Positions 23,154 through 33,881 of a DNA stretch of 64,000 bases are shown here, piece after piece. Under the pieces are notes generated by a model. That model was not told where the DNA came from, searched no databases, and worked only from the letters and a program-made list of their open reading frames with translations. Source of the DNA: Pictodentalium vernedei (taxonomy: Eukaryota; Mollusca; Scaphopoda; Dentaliida; Dentaliidae); assembly GCA_031216915.1 (NCBI GenBank), contig CM062289.1, forward strand, positions 442,999,587 through 443,063,586, written 5' to 3'. A program made the position numbers and the translations under genes. Numbering within the stretch: the first letter of the stretch is position 1; each line of letters starts with the position of its first letter.

Positions 23154-24048
23154 TAGACAATAAACATATAGTGTGTTTTTATATCTGTTATACAACGAGT
23201 TGAAATATGGTTTATTTTTTCGAGGCTTCGCCGAGAAAAAATAAACCATATTTCAACGAGTTGTATAACACAGATATAAAAACACACTATATGTTTATTG
23301 TTTTTATCTGATAACAAACAGACACCCGTCACGTGCGTCTACCCGACTTATATATGCTTCCCACGGGCCTCCAAAGAAAACCAGTCTACGAGACAAAAGA
23401 AATAGGACAAGACGCATAGAGTTGTGTCCCTTACATTACAAAATCGATGACGGCGATTGTAAAGTGCGATTGCACTTCTTGCATCATGTAACTGCGCTGG
23501 AACAAAATAAATTTCAACTATTTTATTAACAGTAACAAAACGGTGTTTCAGTAGAGTTATTCTTTTTTTTGACATAGTTCCAGTTTTCTTCCGTGTTTTA
23601 TGCTGTAGTCCCAATATAACAAATAATTTTGCGTTTGTTTACAATTTTTACGAAGTGTTTTTTTTTCAGGTAGAGCAGACGAACTTTTAATTAGCGCAGT
23701 TCCGCGAGTACTTTTGATCGAGGCCGTGACTATAAATAGTTCGCAGTCGCCGCATACTAATTACTATTAACATTCAAGTAATTTCTACAATGTTTTGAAG
23801 CAAAATTTTAGGTTGCCTTTATTGAAGCAAAATAAATAAGAAATGACACCATCAGAGGATTTTGACAAAATGCAATAAGCGTACAATTAAAACCTGCCCT
23901 GTGATATAACGATGTTTCATGAATGAATGAATGAAAATGGAATTGAAAGAGGTCAAAGGTCGTTCGCATAAATTATAATTATATACAACACCCGTTGTAT
24001 ATACTTCAAGTATATACAGCGGTTGTTATACTCTATGGTTATCAGATA
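23154..24048. mobile_element. Foldback-ended sequence between minisatellite blocks
   Basis: Begins with a near-perfect ~70-base-arm hairpin (GACAATAAACATATAGTG .. CACTATATGTTTATTG) whose core is TTTTTTCGAGGCTTCGCCGA. TATCTGATAAC at 23305 and GTTATCAGATA at 24038 form a further inverted pair. No ORF resembles a transposase. Either an element inserted into one satellite array or the satellite is part of the element. Confidence 0.55.
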
Positions 24049-24368
24049 AATATATATATTCATGTTGTCTAGTATTTTGTATATATATATATATTCATGT
24101 TGTCTAGTATTTTGTATATATATTCATATTGTCTAGTATTTTGTATATATATATATTCATGGTGTCTAGTATTTTGTATATATATATATTCATGTTGTCT
24201 AGTATTTTGTATATATATTCATGTTGTCTAGTATTTTGTATATATATTCATGTTGTCTAGTATTTTGTATATATATTCATGTTGTCTAGTATTTTGTATA
24301 TATATATATTCATGTTGTCTAGTATTTTGTATATATATTCATGTTGTCTAGTATTTTGTATATATACT
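24049..24368. repeat. AT-rich minisatellite, block 2 (~10 units)
   Basis: Ten units of the same repeat as block 1 in the same orientation, with AT spacers again variable. It ends in a diverged ATATACTCATGCGCG. Confidence 0.93.
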
Positions 24369-24587
24369 CATGCGCGTTTTACTAAGTCTTCTTGAAATAA
24401 AAGTCACTGTTAGTCCATAAACTGTACAGAGAATGAGAAAGAAGTGAAAGAGGCGAGCCATAGATATGAATTCAGTATACGTTCATCCGTATTTGTTCCT
24501 AAAAAATTATGTGTGAAATAAGTATTTCTGTAGTTTTTTGGACGTCTAAGCAGAAAGACACCATTTTAGGGAGAAAGGTCGATGCAT

Positions 24588-24785
24588 TTAACCCTATGCA
24601 AAGTGATGTCAAAATAACAAAGTTCTGAGGAGCAAATTCTTCGTACGATCCAACTGAGAATTTAATAAATTTTATCTTGTTTGACAGAGCTCGTGGAGCA
24701 AATTCTTCGCACGATCCAACTGAGAATTTAATAAATTATATCTTGTTTGACAGAGCTCGTGGAGCTCTGTCAAACAAGATATATT
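24588..24785. mobile_element. piggyBac-like MITE (family 2), right-truncated
   Basis: The left end is TTAA plus CCCTATGCAAAGTGATGTCA, matching 41535. A 66-base block (AGCAAATTCTTCG..) is tandemly duplicated at 24631 and 24697. It then contains the 41-base palindrome core (24740..24780) identical in plan to those at 3971, 41235 and 41621. The right terminal repeat is absent. Confidence 0.75.
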
Positions 24786-24925
24786 TTGTTAAAGTTTTCA
24801 TTCTACATGAACAATATGGAGTCATTGATGGAAATTTTTGAAATACTACCAGAGTGCCAGAAGTTAAAAATAAATAAAATAGTGACTCAAGCACGAGTCT
24901 ATACGTGGAAACAATGGAATTGTGA

Positions 24926-25067
24926 ATACTTCATTTATTGGTGTTTAAGGTCAGATATTTCTGCACAGTGGCTAATCGTGACCGCGACAGTTTAACTGGT
25001 GGAGGAAGCCGGTACCCGGAGAGAATCACCGAGCAACGGCAAGCAACTGTCAGCTCCCAACATACTA
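24926..25067 (-). mobile_element. SINE fragment (tail half)
   Basis: CATTTATTGGTGTTTAAGGT to AACTGTCAGCTCCC; head and central parts are missing. No TSD seen. Confidence 0.8.
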
Positions 25068-25222
25068 ACGATTGCCTTTATCACAAATGACACATAACGA
25101 CAGCACAGCAGTTAAGATGAGACGGAACAAATAATTTCTTCTGACAAAGGGAGCTATCAGCAAATGCACTTCTGATGAAGAAATATTACATTTCAGAGTT
25201 TCAAAACAAAATCCTATCTGTG

Positions 25223-25448
25223 GCCAATACTATAAAACTTTTACAACTGTATTTTCTAGAATTGCATTTTCTAGTTATGACTTTAAATGGGTTAAAATGA
25301 ACCATTATCATTTTCCAAGATCTCGCAATTTGCCAGTTGGAAAATTGTCATATCTTTAAACTGCTAATGATTCGTTTTAGTCGGTTATATTAAATGGGAA
25401 GAAAATATAATTCTTGAAAATACATTTGTAAAAGTTTTATAGTGTTGG
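25223..25448. mobile_element. Short TIR element
   Basis: About 50-base inverted repeats: CCAATACTATAAAACTTTTA at the left and TAAAAGTTTTATAGTGTTGG at the right, continuing through TGTATTTTCTAGAATT / AATTCTTGAAAATACA. The interior has no ORF; superfamily unassigned. Confidence 0.7.
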
Positions 25449-26257
25449 TTCCTCGTCAGCAAATAAACTCACCTTGAGTCGCCACCAAAGTACAGCATAT
25501 AAGTAAACAGAAGTAACTTCGTCTGATCTCCAATATGCACATATTCATCTTCGTTGCCTAAAAACTTTCAGACAGCCAACAGTTGAGATGAAACGAATCT
25601 TTGAGGAAGTATCAGACGAATATTTATCTTGGTCAGCTATGAACAGGACGCGCACTAAACGTCAAACGTTGATGCCAAATGGAACGTGGACCTGTGGACG
25701 CAAGACGATGTCTATTTAACTTCAGCCATTAAAAGTAAGCGTAGTGCGGAAATGGAGTTTCAAACCTAAAGTGTGCAGGTGTATTTGCTGTTATGAGATC
25801 GATCGATGGGTGGGTGGAACGGGCTAGTGGATTGGTCGGCGCTTATCGTTCAATTAATTGATTTTGCCCGGCACGCATTGTCCTACTTCAGAAGAGTTAT
25901 GAATGTTGCAAACACTCGAAGACTCGGCAGAATTGGTACAAAGATTATGTTTTGAAATTAACTGAAGTTTCTGTTCACTTAATCTTAATTTGTATCATTA
26001 GTGCTGGAGCAGATGTATTAATTGCGCGCTTTTACAGCGGAGGCTGCCATTAACTTTCATACTTGGAACACGTTTCAAGCAAAATGGATAAAATAAAAAC
26101 TGGTCGACATTATTTCTTTGGCGAGATATTCTTTCTTTCAGTATGGTGTACCGCAGAGCTCCCACTCGTGTTAACGGGTTGAGTGAAAGAGGCATATATT
26201 TCGAAATCAATAAAAAATAATAGAAAGCTTTAACCTCCACTCAATGAACACGATATA
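25449..26257. other. Gene-free stretch
   Basis: Nothing recognisable. Confidence 0.4.
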
Positions 26258-26266
26258 AACATCTGT

Positions 26267-26973
26267 TATTTATTTATTTCTTGGGGTTTAACAAACCTTT
26301 CGACAGCCATGGCTACCTTGTGTCGGGACAGTTTAGGAGTGGAGGAATCCGGAATACCCGAAGAGAGGTACCGAGCAGCGACGAGCAACTGTCAGACTCC
26401 CCAGCGAACAAACTTATTTATTTATTGTGGGCTAACGAAACCTTTGACAGCCAGGATCAACTCGTGTCGAAATTTACGGGTGGAAGAAGCTGGAGTACCC
26501 GGGGAGAACTACCGAGCAGCGGTCAGCAGTTGTCAGTTTCACCAACGTTCTAAATCCACACAAGCAGGGTTAACGTCGGATGAAGACAAGTGCACCATCG
26601 AAGTGAGTGCGCCTTAGTACACAGCGCCACTATTTCCCCACGTAGACACTCGGGATTACGTGCCTTGCCCATGGACAACATAGTTACCACTAGCGTGGAT
26701 CAAACCGTGGACCTTTTGGTTTGAAGTCCAATACCACTGAGCCACTGCGAACCCTAACTCCACACAAGCATGGTTAGCACTGGTTGTAGACAAGTGCACC
26801 ATCGACGTGTAGTACGCTTAGTACACAGTGACACCATGCCTCCACGTGGGCAGTTGGGATTAAGTGCCTCGACCAAGGACACAACACTATTACACTTGGC
26901 AGGAATTGAACCGTGTGTCCTTATGTTTTAAGTTTGAAATCCATTGTGATAACAACTAAGTCACCGTTCTCCC
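26267..26973 (-). mobile_element. SINE (head type B) split by a second SINE
   Basis: The outer SINE tail portion is 26267 to about 26410 and its head portion about 26755 to 26973. The direct repeat CTGTTATTTATT flanks the whole. The break falls between ..GACTCCCCAG.. and ..TAACTCCACACAAGC.., which are adjacent in uninterrupted copies. Confidence 0.85.
26411..26751 (-). mobile_element. Inner SINE (head type B) nested in a SINE
   Basis: Complete body from TTATTTATTTATTGTGGGCT to a type-B head ending GAGCCACT. GCGAAC occurs on both sides of the insertion, consistent with a short TSD. Both SINEs share orientation and head type. Confidence 0.85.
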
Positions 26974-27022
26974 CTGTTATTTATTACACGCCTGTTCTAT
27001 ATAATCCTCATCTACAGCAATA

Positions 27023-27296
27023 TTTATTTATATATTATTTATTTATTGGTGTTTAAGGTCACATACTTATGCACAATGGCTAATCGTGACCGTGACAGTT
27101 TTACGGGTGGAGGAAGCCGGAGTACCCGGAGAGAACCACCGAGCAACGACGAGCAGCTGTCAGCTCTCCAACATCGTAACTCTGAACTCTGCACCGCAGC
27201 ACAGGCAGGGTTAGATTGGTTGAAGACATGCGCACCATCGACGTGCAGTACGCCTCAGTACACAGCGTCATCGTGCCCCCATGTAGGCAATCGGGG
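27023..27296 (-). mobile_element. 5'-truncated SINE with 13-bp TSD
   Basis: The tail and body are intact to CCCCCATGTAGGCAATCGGG; the tRNA-like head is missing. Exact direct repeat ATCTACAGCAATA at 27010..27022 and 27297..27309. Confidence 0.9.
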
Positions 27297-27462
27297 ATCT
27301 ACAGCAATACTAAACCATGCGAAAAATGAAAATTTGTTCCGCACATATGTGCGGAACGGAAATCGTTGACGGACTATTCTTAAATAGAAGCGAAATTTTT
27401 CGGAATTTTTTAACAAATCGTGCAACGCAATCACAATTTGAAGCTCTGGCGATAGCTAAAAA

Positions 27463-27532
27463 TTGTCCCCTGAGTTCCAATGTGTTCTATGTGCCAGTAG
27501 ACACATAGAACACATTGAAATTCAGTGGGCGA
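27463..27532. repeat. Hairpin shared with 60866..60934
   Basis: CCCTGAGTTCCAATGTGTTC pairs with GAACACATTGAAATTCAG around a GTGCCAGTAGACAC centre and is followed by GCGAAATAGTAA. The copy at 60.87 kb has the same plan (CCTGAGTTCCAAAGTGTTC, TGCCAGTAGGCA, GGACGAAATAATA). Confidence 0.8.
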
Positions 27533-28047
27533 AATAGTAACACTGTTGCGAGCGCAAAAGTGTTCTTTTTTGTTGATAGTTGTCAAATGAATTGCTAAGT
27601 GTCCTTCTAATTTATTTACTTATTGATGTTTAAGGTCGCATATTTATGCACAATGGCTAATCATGACCGTGACAGTTTTACGGGTGGAGGAAGCCGGAGT
27701 ACCCGGAGAGAACCGCCGAGCAACGACGAGCAGCTGCCAGCTCCCCAACATCATAACTCGCGTTAGATTGGTTGGAGACATGCGCACCGTCGACGTGCAG
27801 TACGCCTTAGTACACGGCGTCATCGTGCCCCCACGCGGGCAATGGAGATGAAGCCTCTTGCCCAAGGACACAACGCGGTTGCCGCAGGTGGGATTCGAAC
27901 CGAGGACCTCTCGGTTTGCAGCCTGCACCTCAACCTACTGAGCCAGTCCTTCTAATATTCAGTGGACGAAATTGTAACACGGGTTCCCCTTGCAAATATG
28001 TTCTTTCTGTTGATAGTTGTCAAATGAATTGCTGTGTGTCCTTATAA
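27519..28047. repeat. ~93-bp direct duplication split by a SINE
   Basis: ATTCAGTGGGCGAAATAGTA..TTGTCAAATGAATTGCTAAG (27519-27611) recurs as ATTCAGTGGACGAAATTGTA..TTGTCAAATGAATTGCTGTG (27957-28047). The SINE at 27612..27945 lies between them. Confidence 0.75.
27612..27945 (-). mobile_element. SINE (head type A) with 11-bp TSD
   Basis: Tail TTATTTACTTATTGATGTTT to head CTCAACCTACTGAGCCA. Direct repeat GTCCTTCTAAT at 27601..27611 and 27946..27956. The GGGGGCGCGG end is lacking, so it is slightly truncated. Confidence 0.92.
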
Positions 28048-28518
28048 GAATTGTTTTTTTTATACACGTGAAGGCGTGTAATAGACGACACACATGTGCC
28101 ATCGCGGAAGGATAAAACTCAAGCCCCGCGGCCTCTCTTTTTATCCTTCGGCGCTGGCACTCGTGCCATATCGACGAACCTATTCACTCGCGTGTGTCGT
28201 TCTGTGTATTTAGGTCATTTGTTTCAAAATATTTCAACAAAACCATACAAGGTGACATCTCATGGGAACGAGCTTGACAGACTCGTTCCTACGAGGGGTC
28301 ACATGATCCGATTTTGTTGATAAGTTTTCAAAAATATTTTTCTTCTGCGCACCTTGTAAATTACGCGGGCAGATGCTGCCTCTTTCGTTAGATAAATGCT
28401 TTGATACTCCTCGCATATGGTTTATTTTCTTTTAGATTTTCATGGTGTTCTGATACGAATTTGTTGTTTCGTAATTTAGTTTAAACACTATTTATTCAAT
28501 AATTGACATGTGTATACA
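28048..28518. mobile_element. Degraded piggyBac-like MITE and flanks
   Basis: About 28212..28400 matches the 19079..19301 element in its middle and right parts (ATTTCAACAAAACC, GGTCACATGAT, CTTGTAAATTACG, then GTTAGATAAATG in place of GTTAGGTAAAGGG). The central hairpin is imperfect. The rest is unrecognised. Confidence 0.55.
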
Positions 28519-28780
28519 TACAGTACGTGGAGAGTGTATTATCACTAAATCACCCGCAGAGTGGAGATTCCACCCAAGCAATAATTGCAAATATGTTGCA
28601 AAGCCTAACCAGCACAAGCAAAGTTTCAGCCAATGGACCTCCGGGTTAACCCCGGAGGTCCATTGGCTGAAACATTGCTTGTGTTTTTTTGTCGATATGT
28701 ACAAAATTTGAAAGTTATAGCTTGGGTGATAACTCCACTCCACGGGTGATTTAGTTACAATCCACTCTCCACTTACTGTA
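28519..28780. mobile_element. Tc1/mariner-like MITE (CAGTACGTGG family), copy 2
   Basis: TA at 28519 then CAGTACGTGGAGAGTG; the right end CTCTCCACTTACTG is followed by TA. Complete 262-base element with the GGACCTCCGGGTTAACCCCG palindrome. A 115-residue minus-strand open frame here is incidental. Confidence 0.92.
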
Positions 28781-29210
28781 TCACAATAACAAAAGGATAA
28801 CACAATTCTGAACAGCACTAGATACATTAGTATACACAAAGCAAGGAAAGTAGATTACTACCTAGGGGAGGGATTCGACAGAAAGCTGAAGCTTATGTAA
28901 GTCGTCTCCCTGACAAATTATGACTTACTCCTGTAGGTGGTAGAGATCAGCAGAAGTGCCCACGCGCCATCGCAAGATAGCCGAGACCCTCCCTCTATTA
29001 TAAATTAAGTTACAAATTAATTACTTCGATCGGTTTCGTAATTTATTGGAGGCTTTAAATTGTAACAAAACGTAATGCAGCAATCCTTTTAAAGTTCAAA
29101 ATGGCAGTTCCAACAAACTCAAAATCTCCGTGCAGCTTACTATTATCACAGCAACTGTGATATAAGAAAGCAGATTTTAGATATTAAAACGGTTCTCGGA
29201 GCGATGGGCA
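28781..29210. other. Gene-free stretch
   Basis: Nothing recognisable. Confidence 0.4.
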
Positions 29211-29218
29211 CTGGTTTG

Positions 29219-29784
29219 TAGAGCTGTAGGTTAACCGAAACCGAACCGAGGTTTTTATTTTTTTTTTTAAACCCAAACCGAAACCGTCGACATCCCGTAA
29301 TCTAAGGTTTTTCGTTTTTTATTAAATACTCTCTTGCTGCAGAAATTCACAGAATGTAGCCATCCCAGAGTACTGAGAGTACCCAGACACTGCCAGTGGC
29401 AGTGTCTGGGTACTCTCACTACTCTGGGAAGGCTACATTCTGTGAATTTCCCACATTTCAGTTTATTTGTGTTTGCAGCTTTTCTCAAGTTGAGTGTAGG
29501 TGTCAGACCTCGAAAAATGGCAAAGCACAATAAAAGTTCTGTATATTTAGGTAATTATTATATTGGCCTTCCTGATTCTTCATGTATTATAGCTTATTTC
29601 GGGCATTCATTGAGTTTCACTCAATTTCACTGCCATTCAGTTATGATTCCGGACATAAGAACGAGTTTTATTGAATTTTATTTGGCCTCATGAACAAACC
29701 GAAAAACGAACCGAACCGAGGTTTTACTCCACCTGATAAACCAAAACCGAAACCGAACACGGAATTTAAAAACCTACAGCTCTA
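29219..29784. mobile_element. Non-autonomous hAT element with perfect 8-bp TSD
   Basis: Ends TAGAGCTGTAGGTT and AACCTACAGCTCTA, with the exact direct repeat CTGGTTTG outside (29211..29218 and 29785..29792). Subterminal AACCGAAACCGAACC repeats face inwards. The middle holds a ~50-base-arm hairpin (GAAATTCACAGAATGTAGCC with complement; GAGAGTACCCAGACACTGCC with complement). No transposase; a 119-residue open frame across the hairpin is not a gene. Confidence 0.95.
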
Positions 29785-29792
29785 CTGGTTTG

Positions 29793-30151
29793 GAAAAGAA
29801 GAATCATCACACATCTATTAATGTAAAACACGAGATTTCCACTGTTCTGCCTGTGCGATAAAAATAAAGTTGTGTCGCACATGTGGTGATACAAAACACG
29901 TTCGATTTCGTTTCCAACGTAAACAGAGAAGGAACCCGTCTAAATAAATCACGTCAATCATTTGGACGAATGCACCGGAGTCGAGATCGCTTGAAAATTC
30001 CAAGTTCCTCATTTAGATTTATTTATATTTAATCAATCGGATTCGAGTGAAAAAATTACAAAATAAAAATAGCATTCCGATTGCTTGATCTTTGACAAAT
30101 AATTTCCATAACTGGTCATATAATGATAGAGTGTGCTAAACTTATTAGCTT
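29793..30151. other. Gene-free stretch
   Basis: Nothing recognisable. Confidence 0.4.
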
Positions 30152-30384
30152 TTAACCCTTTACCTAACCTGAAAACCATACAACACTTGCAAAATAAATT
30201 CTTGAATAACTAATTTTTTTCATTTTTTATCTCAAAAATATAGGTTATGATCGACGAGCTCGTTCCAACGAGGGGTCATAACCTGTGTTTTTGAGACAAA
30301 AAATGAAAAAAAAAATAATGAAAATTAACTGGCGATTTTTGAGAATAGCGCTGGCCGGTTTTGGTCGTTACCCGGGATATTTAA
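30152..30384. mobile_element. piggyBac-like MITE (family 1), right end decayed
   Basis: TTAA plus CCCTTTACCTAA at the left. Central CATAGGTTATGA type arms have lost part of the palindrome (GATCGACGAGCTCG). GAGAATAGCGCTGGCCGG is present, but the right TIR has become CCCGGGATATTTAA. Confidence 0.8.
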
Positions 30385-30761
30385 ACTATCAGATTCGAGT
30401 CAAAACTTTATAACAATAAAAATAACATTCTATCTGCATGTTTCTTGACAAACACTTTCCACAAGTGGTCATATAATGATGGAGTGTGCTAAACTTATCA
30501 GCTATTTAAAACTTTTTGTTGTGTTATTCCCCGCAGTTTAGTCAATATTTGATGTTCGATTATCGTGACCGTGACACTGATCGGTGTCAATTGGTTTCGA
30601 CCAACTGAATGCCGTAAATATTAAAAAGACAACTGGGGTTGGTACTCCGCCAAATAACAGTGATGTTTTGTTGGCGACGAAGGAAACGCAGCATTTTTCC
30701 AGTTGAAGAGTGCTTTTAGTTCAATTTTCGTGTAGACTGGTTGTTACATGGGAGGTGTATG
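30385..30761. other. Gene-free stretch
   Basis: TTCCACAAGTGGTCATATAA here and TTCCATAACTGGTCATATAA near 30.1 kb, each followed by a diverged GATRGAGTGTGCTAAACTTAT block, lie either side of the 30152 MITE. This points to a local duplication. Otherwise unrecognised. Confidence 0.45.
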
Positions 30762-30929
30762 ATAAATAAAGAACCGCACATACGTTTGAATGGGTTAAGA
30801 ATTATCACACTCGATTGCTTTGGCCCATGATATCACGAGGGCCGAAGGTTCTCACGATATCCTGGCCAAAGCCATCTCGTGTGGTAATTCTTAACTCATT
30901 CAAACAGATGTGCGGTTCTGTATATTTAT
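30762..30929. mobile_element. Foldback element, ~70-bp arms
   Basis: AAAGAACCGCACATACGTTT..GGGTTAAGAATTATCACACT on the left pairs with the right arm ending AACAGATGTGCGGTTCTGTA. The inner arm is GCTTTGGCC / GGCCAAAGC. No ORF. Confidence 0.8.
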
Positions 30930-31221
30930 GTTGTTCAGTGGATCAAAGTCCATCGACTCACACAGATAGTCTTGCGCGGTGAAAATATATTTCACATAAT
31001 TTTCAATATAATCAACCTGAACTAGGGACCTGCGATGTGCCGACTTTGATCAAATCGAATTGGTGATAACGAATCGAATTTCGAATCGAATCGAATTTCG
31101 AATCGAATCACAGTTAATGGATACGTCGTCAAAAGAAAAAGTTTTTTTTTTTCAAAATACTATACCCACCATTATTAAAAGACGCACAGTTATGTAGAGT
31201 GCATTTTTCGCCTCAACGCTT

Positions 31222-31790
31222 CAGTGGTGGTCGGGGATACAGCCCCCCCCCCCCCCCGTCGGAGAGGCCCAGCCCCCCCCCCCCCACACCCCCGTCTGAG
31301 ATTTTTAGTAAGTCCGTCGGAGAGTCTCGTAAACCCGACTTCACGAGAAATTTCCGACAATCGAATGTAGATATCTCGTCTTGTCAGTCTCGAACCCGTG
31401 CAGCGCTGGAACTTTGATAGAGAATAGTGATTCTCACGAAATTCCTTAATGTCGTTCGTCAAACTGGCTTAAAAGATGAAATATTTCCCGACCTTATTAT
31501 AATACGTTTACTTTAACCCTTTACCTAAGGGAACGGCCAAAACCGGCCAGCTTTATTCTCAAAAATCGCCAATTAATTTCCATTACTTTTTTCATTTTTT
31601 GTCTCAAAAACATAGGTTATGACCCCTCGTTGGAACGAGCTCGTTCCAACGAGGGGTCATAACCTATGTTTTTGAGGCAAAAAATGAAAAAATTAGTTAT
31701 TCAAGAATTATTTTTGCAAGTGTCGTCTTTTTTTCAGGTTAGGTCGGAGAGGTCAGCCCCCCTGTCGAGAAATCCCTGGCGTCACCCCTG
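31222..31790. mobile_element. hAT-like element carrying a nested MITE, copy 1
   Basis: Starts CAGTGGTGGTCGGGG and ends CCCTGGCGTCACCCCTG. It matches 41890..42593 almost throughout the left half (ACGAGAAATTTCCGACAATC, CGAACCCGTGCAGC, CACGAAATTCCTTAATGTCG). The nested piggyBac-like MITE is at the same position. About 95 bases between the MITE and the right end are deleted relative to copy 2, and the flanks (CAACGCTT, GTATAACA) do not form a TSD. Confidence 0.8.
31513..31745. mobile_element. Nested piggyBac-like MITE (family 1)
   Basis: TTAA plus CCCTTTACCTAAGG at the left, palindrome CCTCGTTGGAACGAGCTCG.. at the centre. The right TIR is cut at CAGGTTAGGT where it joins hAT sequence. Confidence 0.85.
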
Positions 31791-32841
31791 GTATAACAGT
31801 GTAAAATATGTATATCAACTGCCATTTTATGCATTCAGTTAGTAAAACGTTAAAATATATGTTTTAAAGTAGGTTGTGGAATACTTATGGATTTTCAGTT
31901 CGGTTCAAAAGCAGGTTGTGAGCAGATTAAAACGAGGTGTTTTTTGTTGTCTATTTTCAACTGTCCCAACGCAAGCAAAAACGAAACTTCTAATATTGGA
32001 AATCTTTGAAAGATGACTTGAAGTTCTCCACAAAAGGTAAAATTAAACTCAAGCTGTGAGACCCGTGTGGTGTCTAAAATGGCTCCAAGAGAATGTTATG
32101 TGGGGACAGTTTTGCAGATGGAAGATGCCCTGTCGAGAAATCCCTGGCGCCACTTCCATGCTGAACACTGATATATAAACCAATATACTAGCTATTGATT
32201 GAAACTATTGGAATTGTGGACTTTGTAGATTATAAATAAAAATACGGAATATCTAAAACGAGAAAATAGTTTAACGACGAATGGAGTCGATCGGCTTGTA
32301 AATTAGAGCCCTCTCTACTTCTGTTTATATAATAATCAGGGGTATTCTTTTAGAAAACCGTTGCCTTTGACGACGTATCCAGTAACTGTGATCGAACAGA
32401 GTAATACTCAATATAAAATAATGTGATCACGTGGAACAAATCATTTATTGAAGTTGAACAGCTGAATTTCAAAACTGAAAATTTTCATAAATGGCCACTG
32501 GTCAAGAATTAGAACGATCAGTTGTAGCAGTAACAGTATTTGTAGCGAACTAGATACCACTGCTGTAAACAGTTGTAGCTACATCGCTGCAAACACTGTT
32601 ACCGCTATGAGTCAGTTACGTTTCTATTCAGAACTGCCACAAACTTATGGCCGAAGTATATTCGCCCCGGCTGTTTAAGTTTTCGTTTTGAGTCCTGTCG
32701 AAGGCCTCCGTATCGCCGATGACCTCATTACCACTGGCAATAACTCCCCAATGCAGGTGAGATTTGAGAAGAGATAAAAGCCAGACGGGACAAGGTCAGC
32801 GGAGCAATGATTATAAGGAAGCACCTCAAAGCCACGATCGC
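31791..32841. other. Gene-free stretch with a hAT terminus scrap
   Basis: CTGTCGAGAAATCCCTGGCG followed by CCACTT at about 32130..32156 repeats the right end of the preceding hAT-like element. No gene recognised. Confidence 0.45.
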
Positions 32842-32982
32842 TTCCACTGCATTAACTGCCACGGTGTGTTAGTGTCATGAAACAGTTCCACAGCATTAAC
32901 TGCCACTTGTAAGGTGTGGTAGTGTCCTGAAGCAGTTCCCCTGCATTAACTGCCGCCTGTAAGGTATGGTAGTGTCCTGAAG
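32842..32982. repeat. Three-unit minisatellite (44-50 bp)
   Basis: TTCCACTGCATTAACTGCC-type units start at 32842, 32886 and 32936, each followed by GTGTGGTAGTGTCCTGAA-like sequence. Confidence 0.85.
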
Positions 32983-33039
32983 CAGAAGAACCTCAGGACG
33001 GAGTTTTCCACGTCTCAATCGTTTAGGTTCAATACATAT

Positions 33040-33148
33040 ACATTATCATGACCATATGCATGTCCTGTAATTTGTATCAAATTCGAGGTCGTGTTTACAA
33101 TCGAATCTGATACAAATGACAGGACATGTATTTGGTTGTGATAATACA
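33040..33148. repeat. Inverted repeat, ~45-bp imperfect arms
   Basis: CATGTCCTGTAATTTGTATC with AAATTCGA pairs with TCGAATCTGATACAAATGAC..AGGACATG. No ORF. Confidence 0.7.
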
Positions 33149-33881
33149 TTTATCTAACAATCCCGTTACATAAAGCCTGTTTTTATGTTTTTCAGTTTAA
33201 ATTGGGTTGGAATTGGTCAAAAGTTTGAATTTCATATTTTAATGCGTAATAACAATGAATATAATGTTTTTATTTGTCATAACGCGGTGTTTACCGGAAG
33301 TTGAATCTATATCATACGGAATCAGAAAAGGTCGTCTCTATGATACGGAATCAGAACACATTATGTGATACGTCCTGTTTCTCGTGGTTTTCTGGCCAAA
33401 AATCTATATGGTTGTTAGAAAAAATGAAAAAAGGACTTCTCCAAATCCGAGAACCAGCACTTTCTGCGACATTCCTTCCCTCCCTACCCTGCCGTATGTT
33501 ATTTAACATCTAGGGAGCCTTAGACATCCTTCTCTTAATGACTTTTGTTCATTCTATCAGTTGGGAGAGAGTCAGTGATACTCTTCTTCCTTCCTGGAAT
33601 TTATTCTGGATTCCTCCAGGAATTCCCATTCTTCGACGACTTTCGCAAGCTTTCCAAAAAGATCCTCGCAGAATACCTTCCCAATATTTCCAATAAACAA
33701 GTTGTTTAATCATGTTTAAAGACAGTTTGGGGTGGAAATGGGGGACATCGCACATATTTGGATTTTGTTTCCATTGTAACGAACTTTTTGCTTTAAATTT
33801 TCCTAGTATTGGCATGTATAAAATGTTATTTCTTAACAGATAGGTAAAGTGAAAGAAGAAACAATATTTGTTTTAATTCTG
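33149..33881. other. Gene-free stretch
   Basis: ATCATACGGAATCAGAA / ATGATACGGAATCAGAA occurs twice near 33.31-33.36 kb; otherwise unrecognised. Confidence 0.4.

Noticed and set aside
22959-24368. CRISPR-like array
   Set aside because: Units are contiguous with AT microsatellite spacers of variable length; this is a minisatellite in a eukaryotic context.
28492-28839. 115-residue minus-strand frame
   Set aside because: Lies across a Tc1/mariner-like MITE and its palindrome; no domain.
29334-29693. 119-residue plus-strand frame and 87-residue minus-strand frame
   Set aside because: Both read through the central hairpin of a hAT MITE; the repeated HPRVLRVPRH phrase reflects the inverted repeat.
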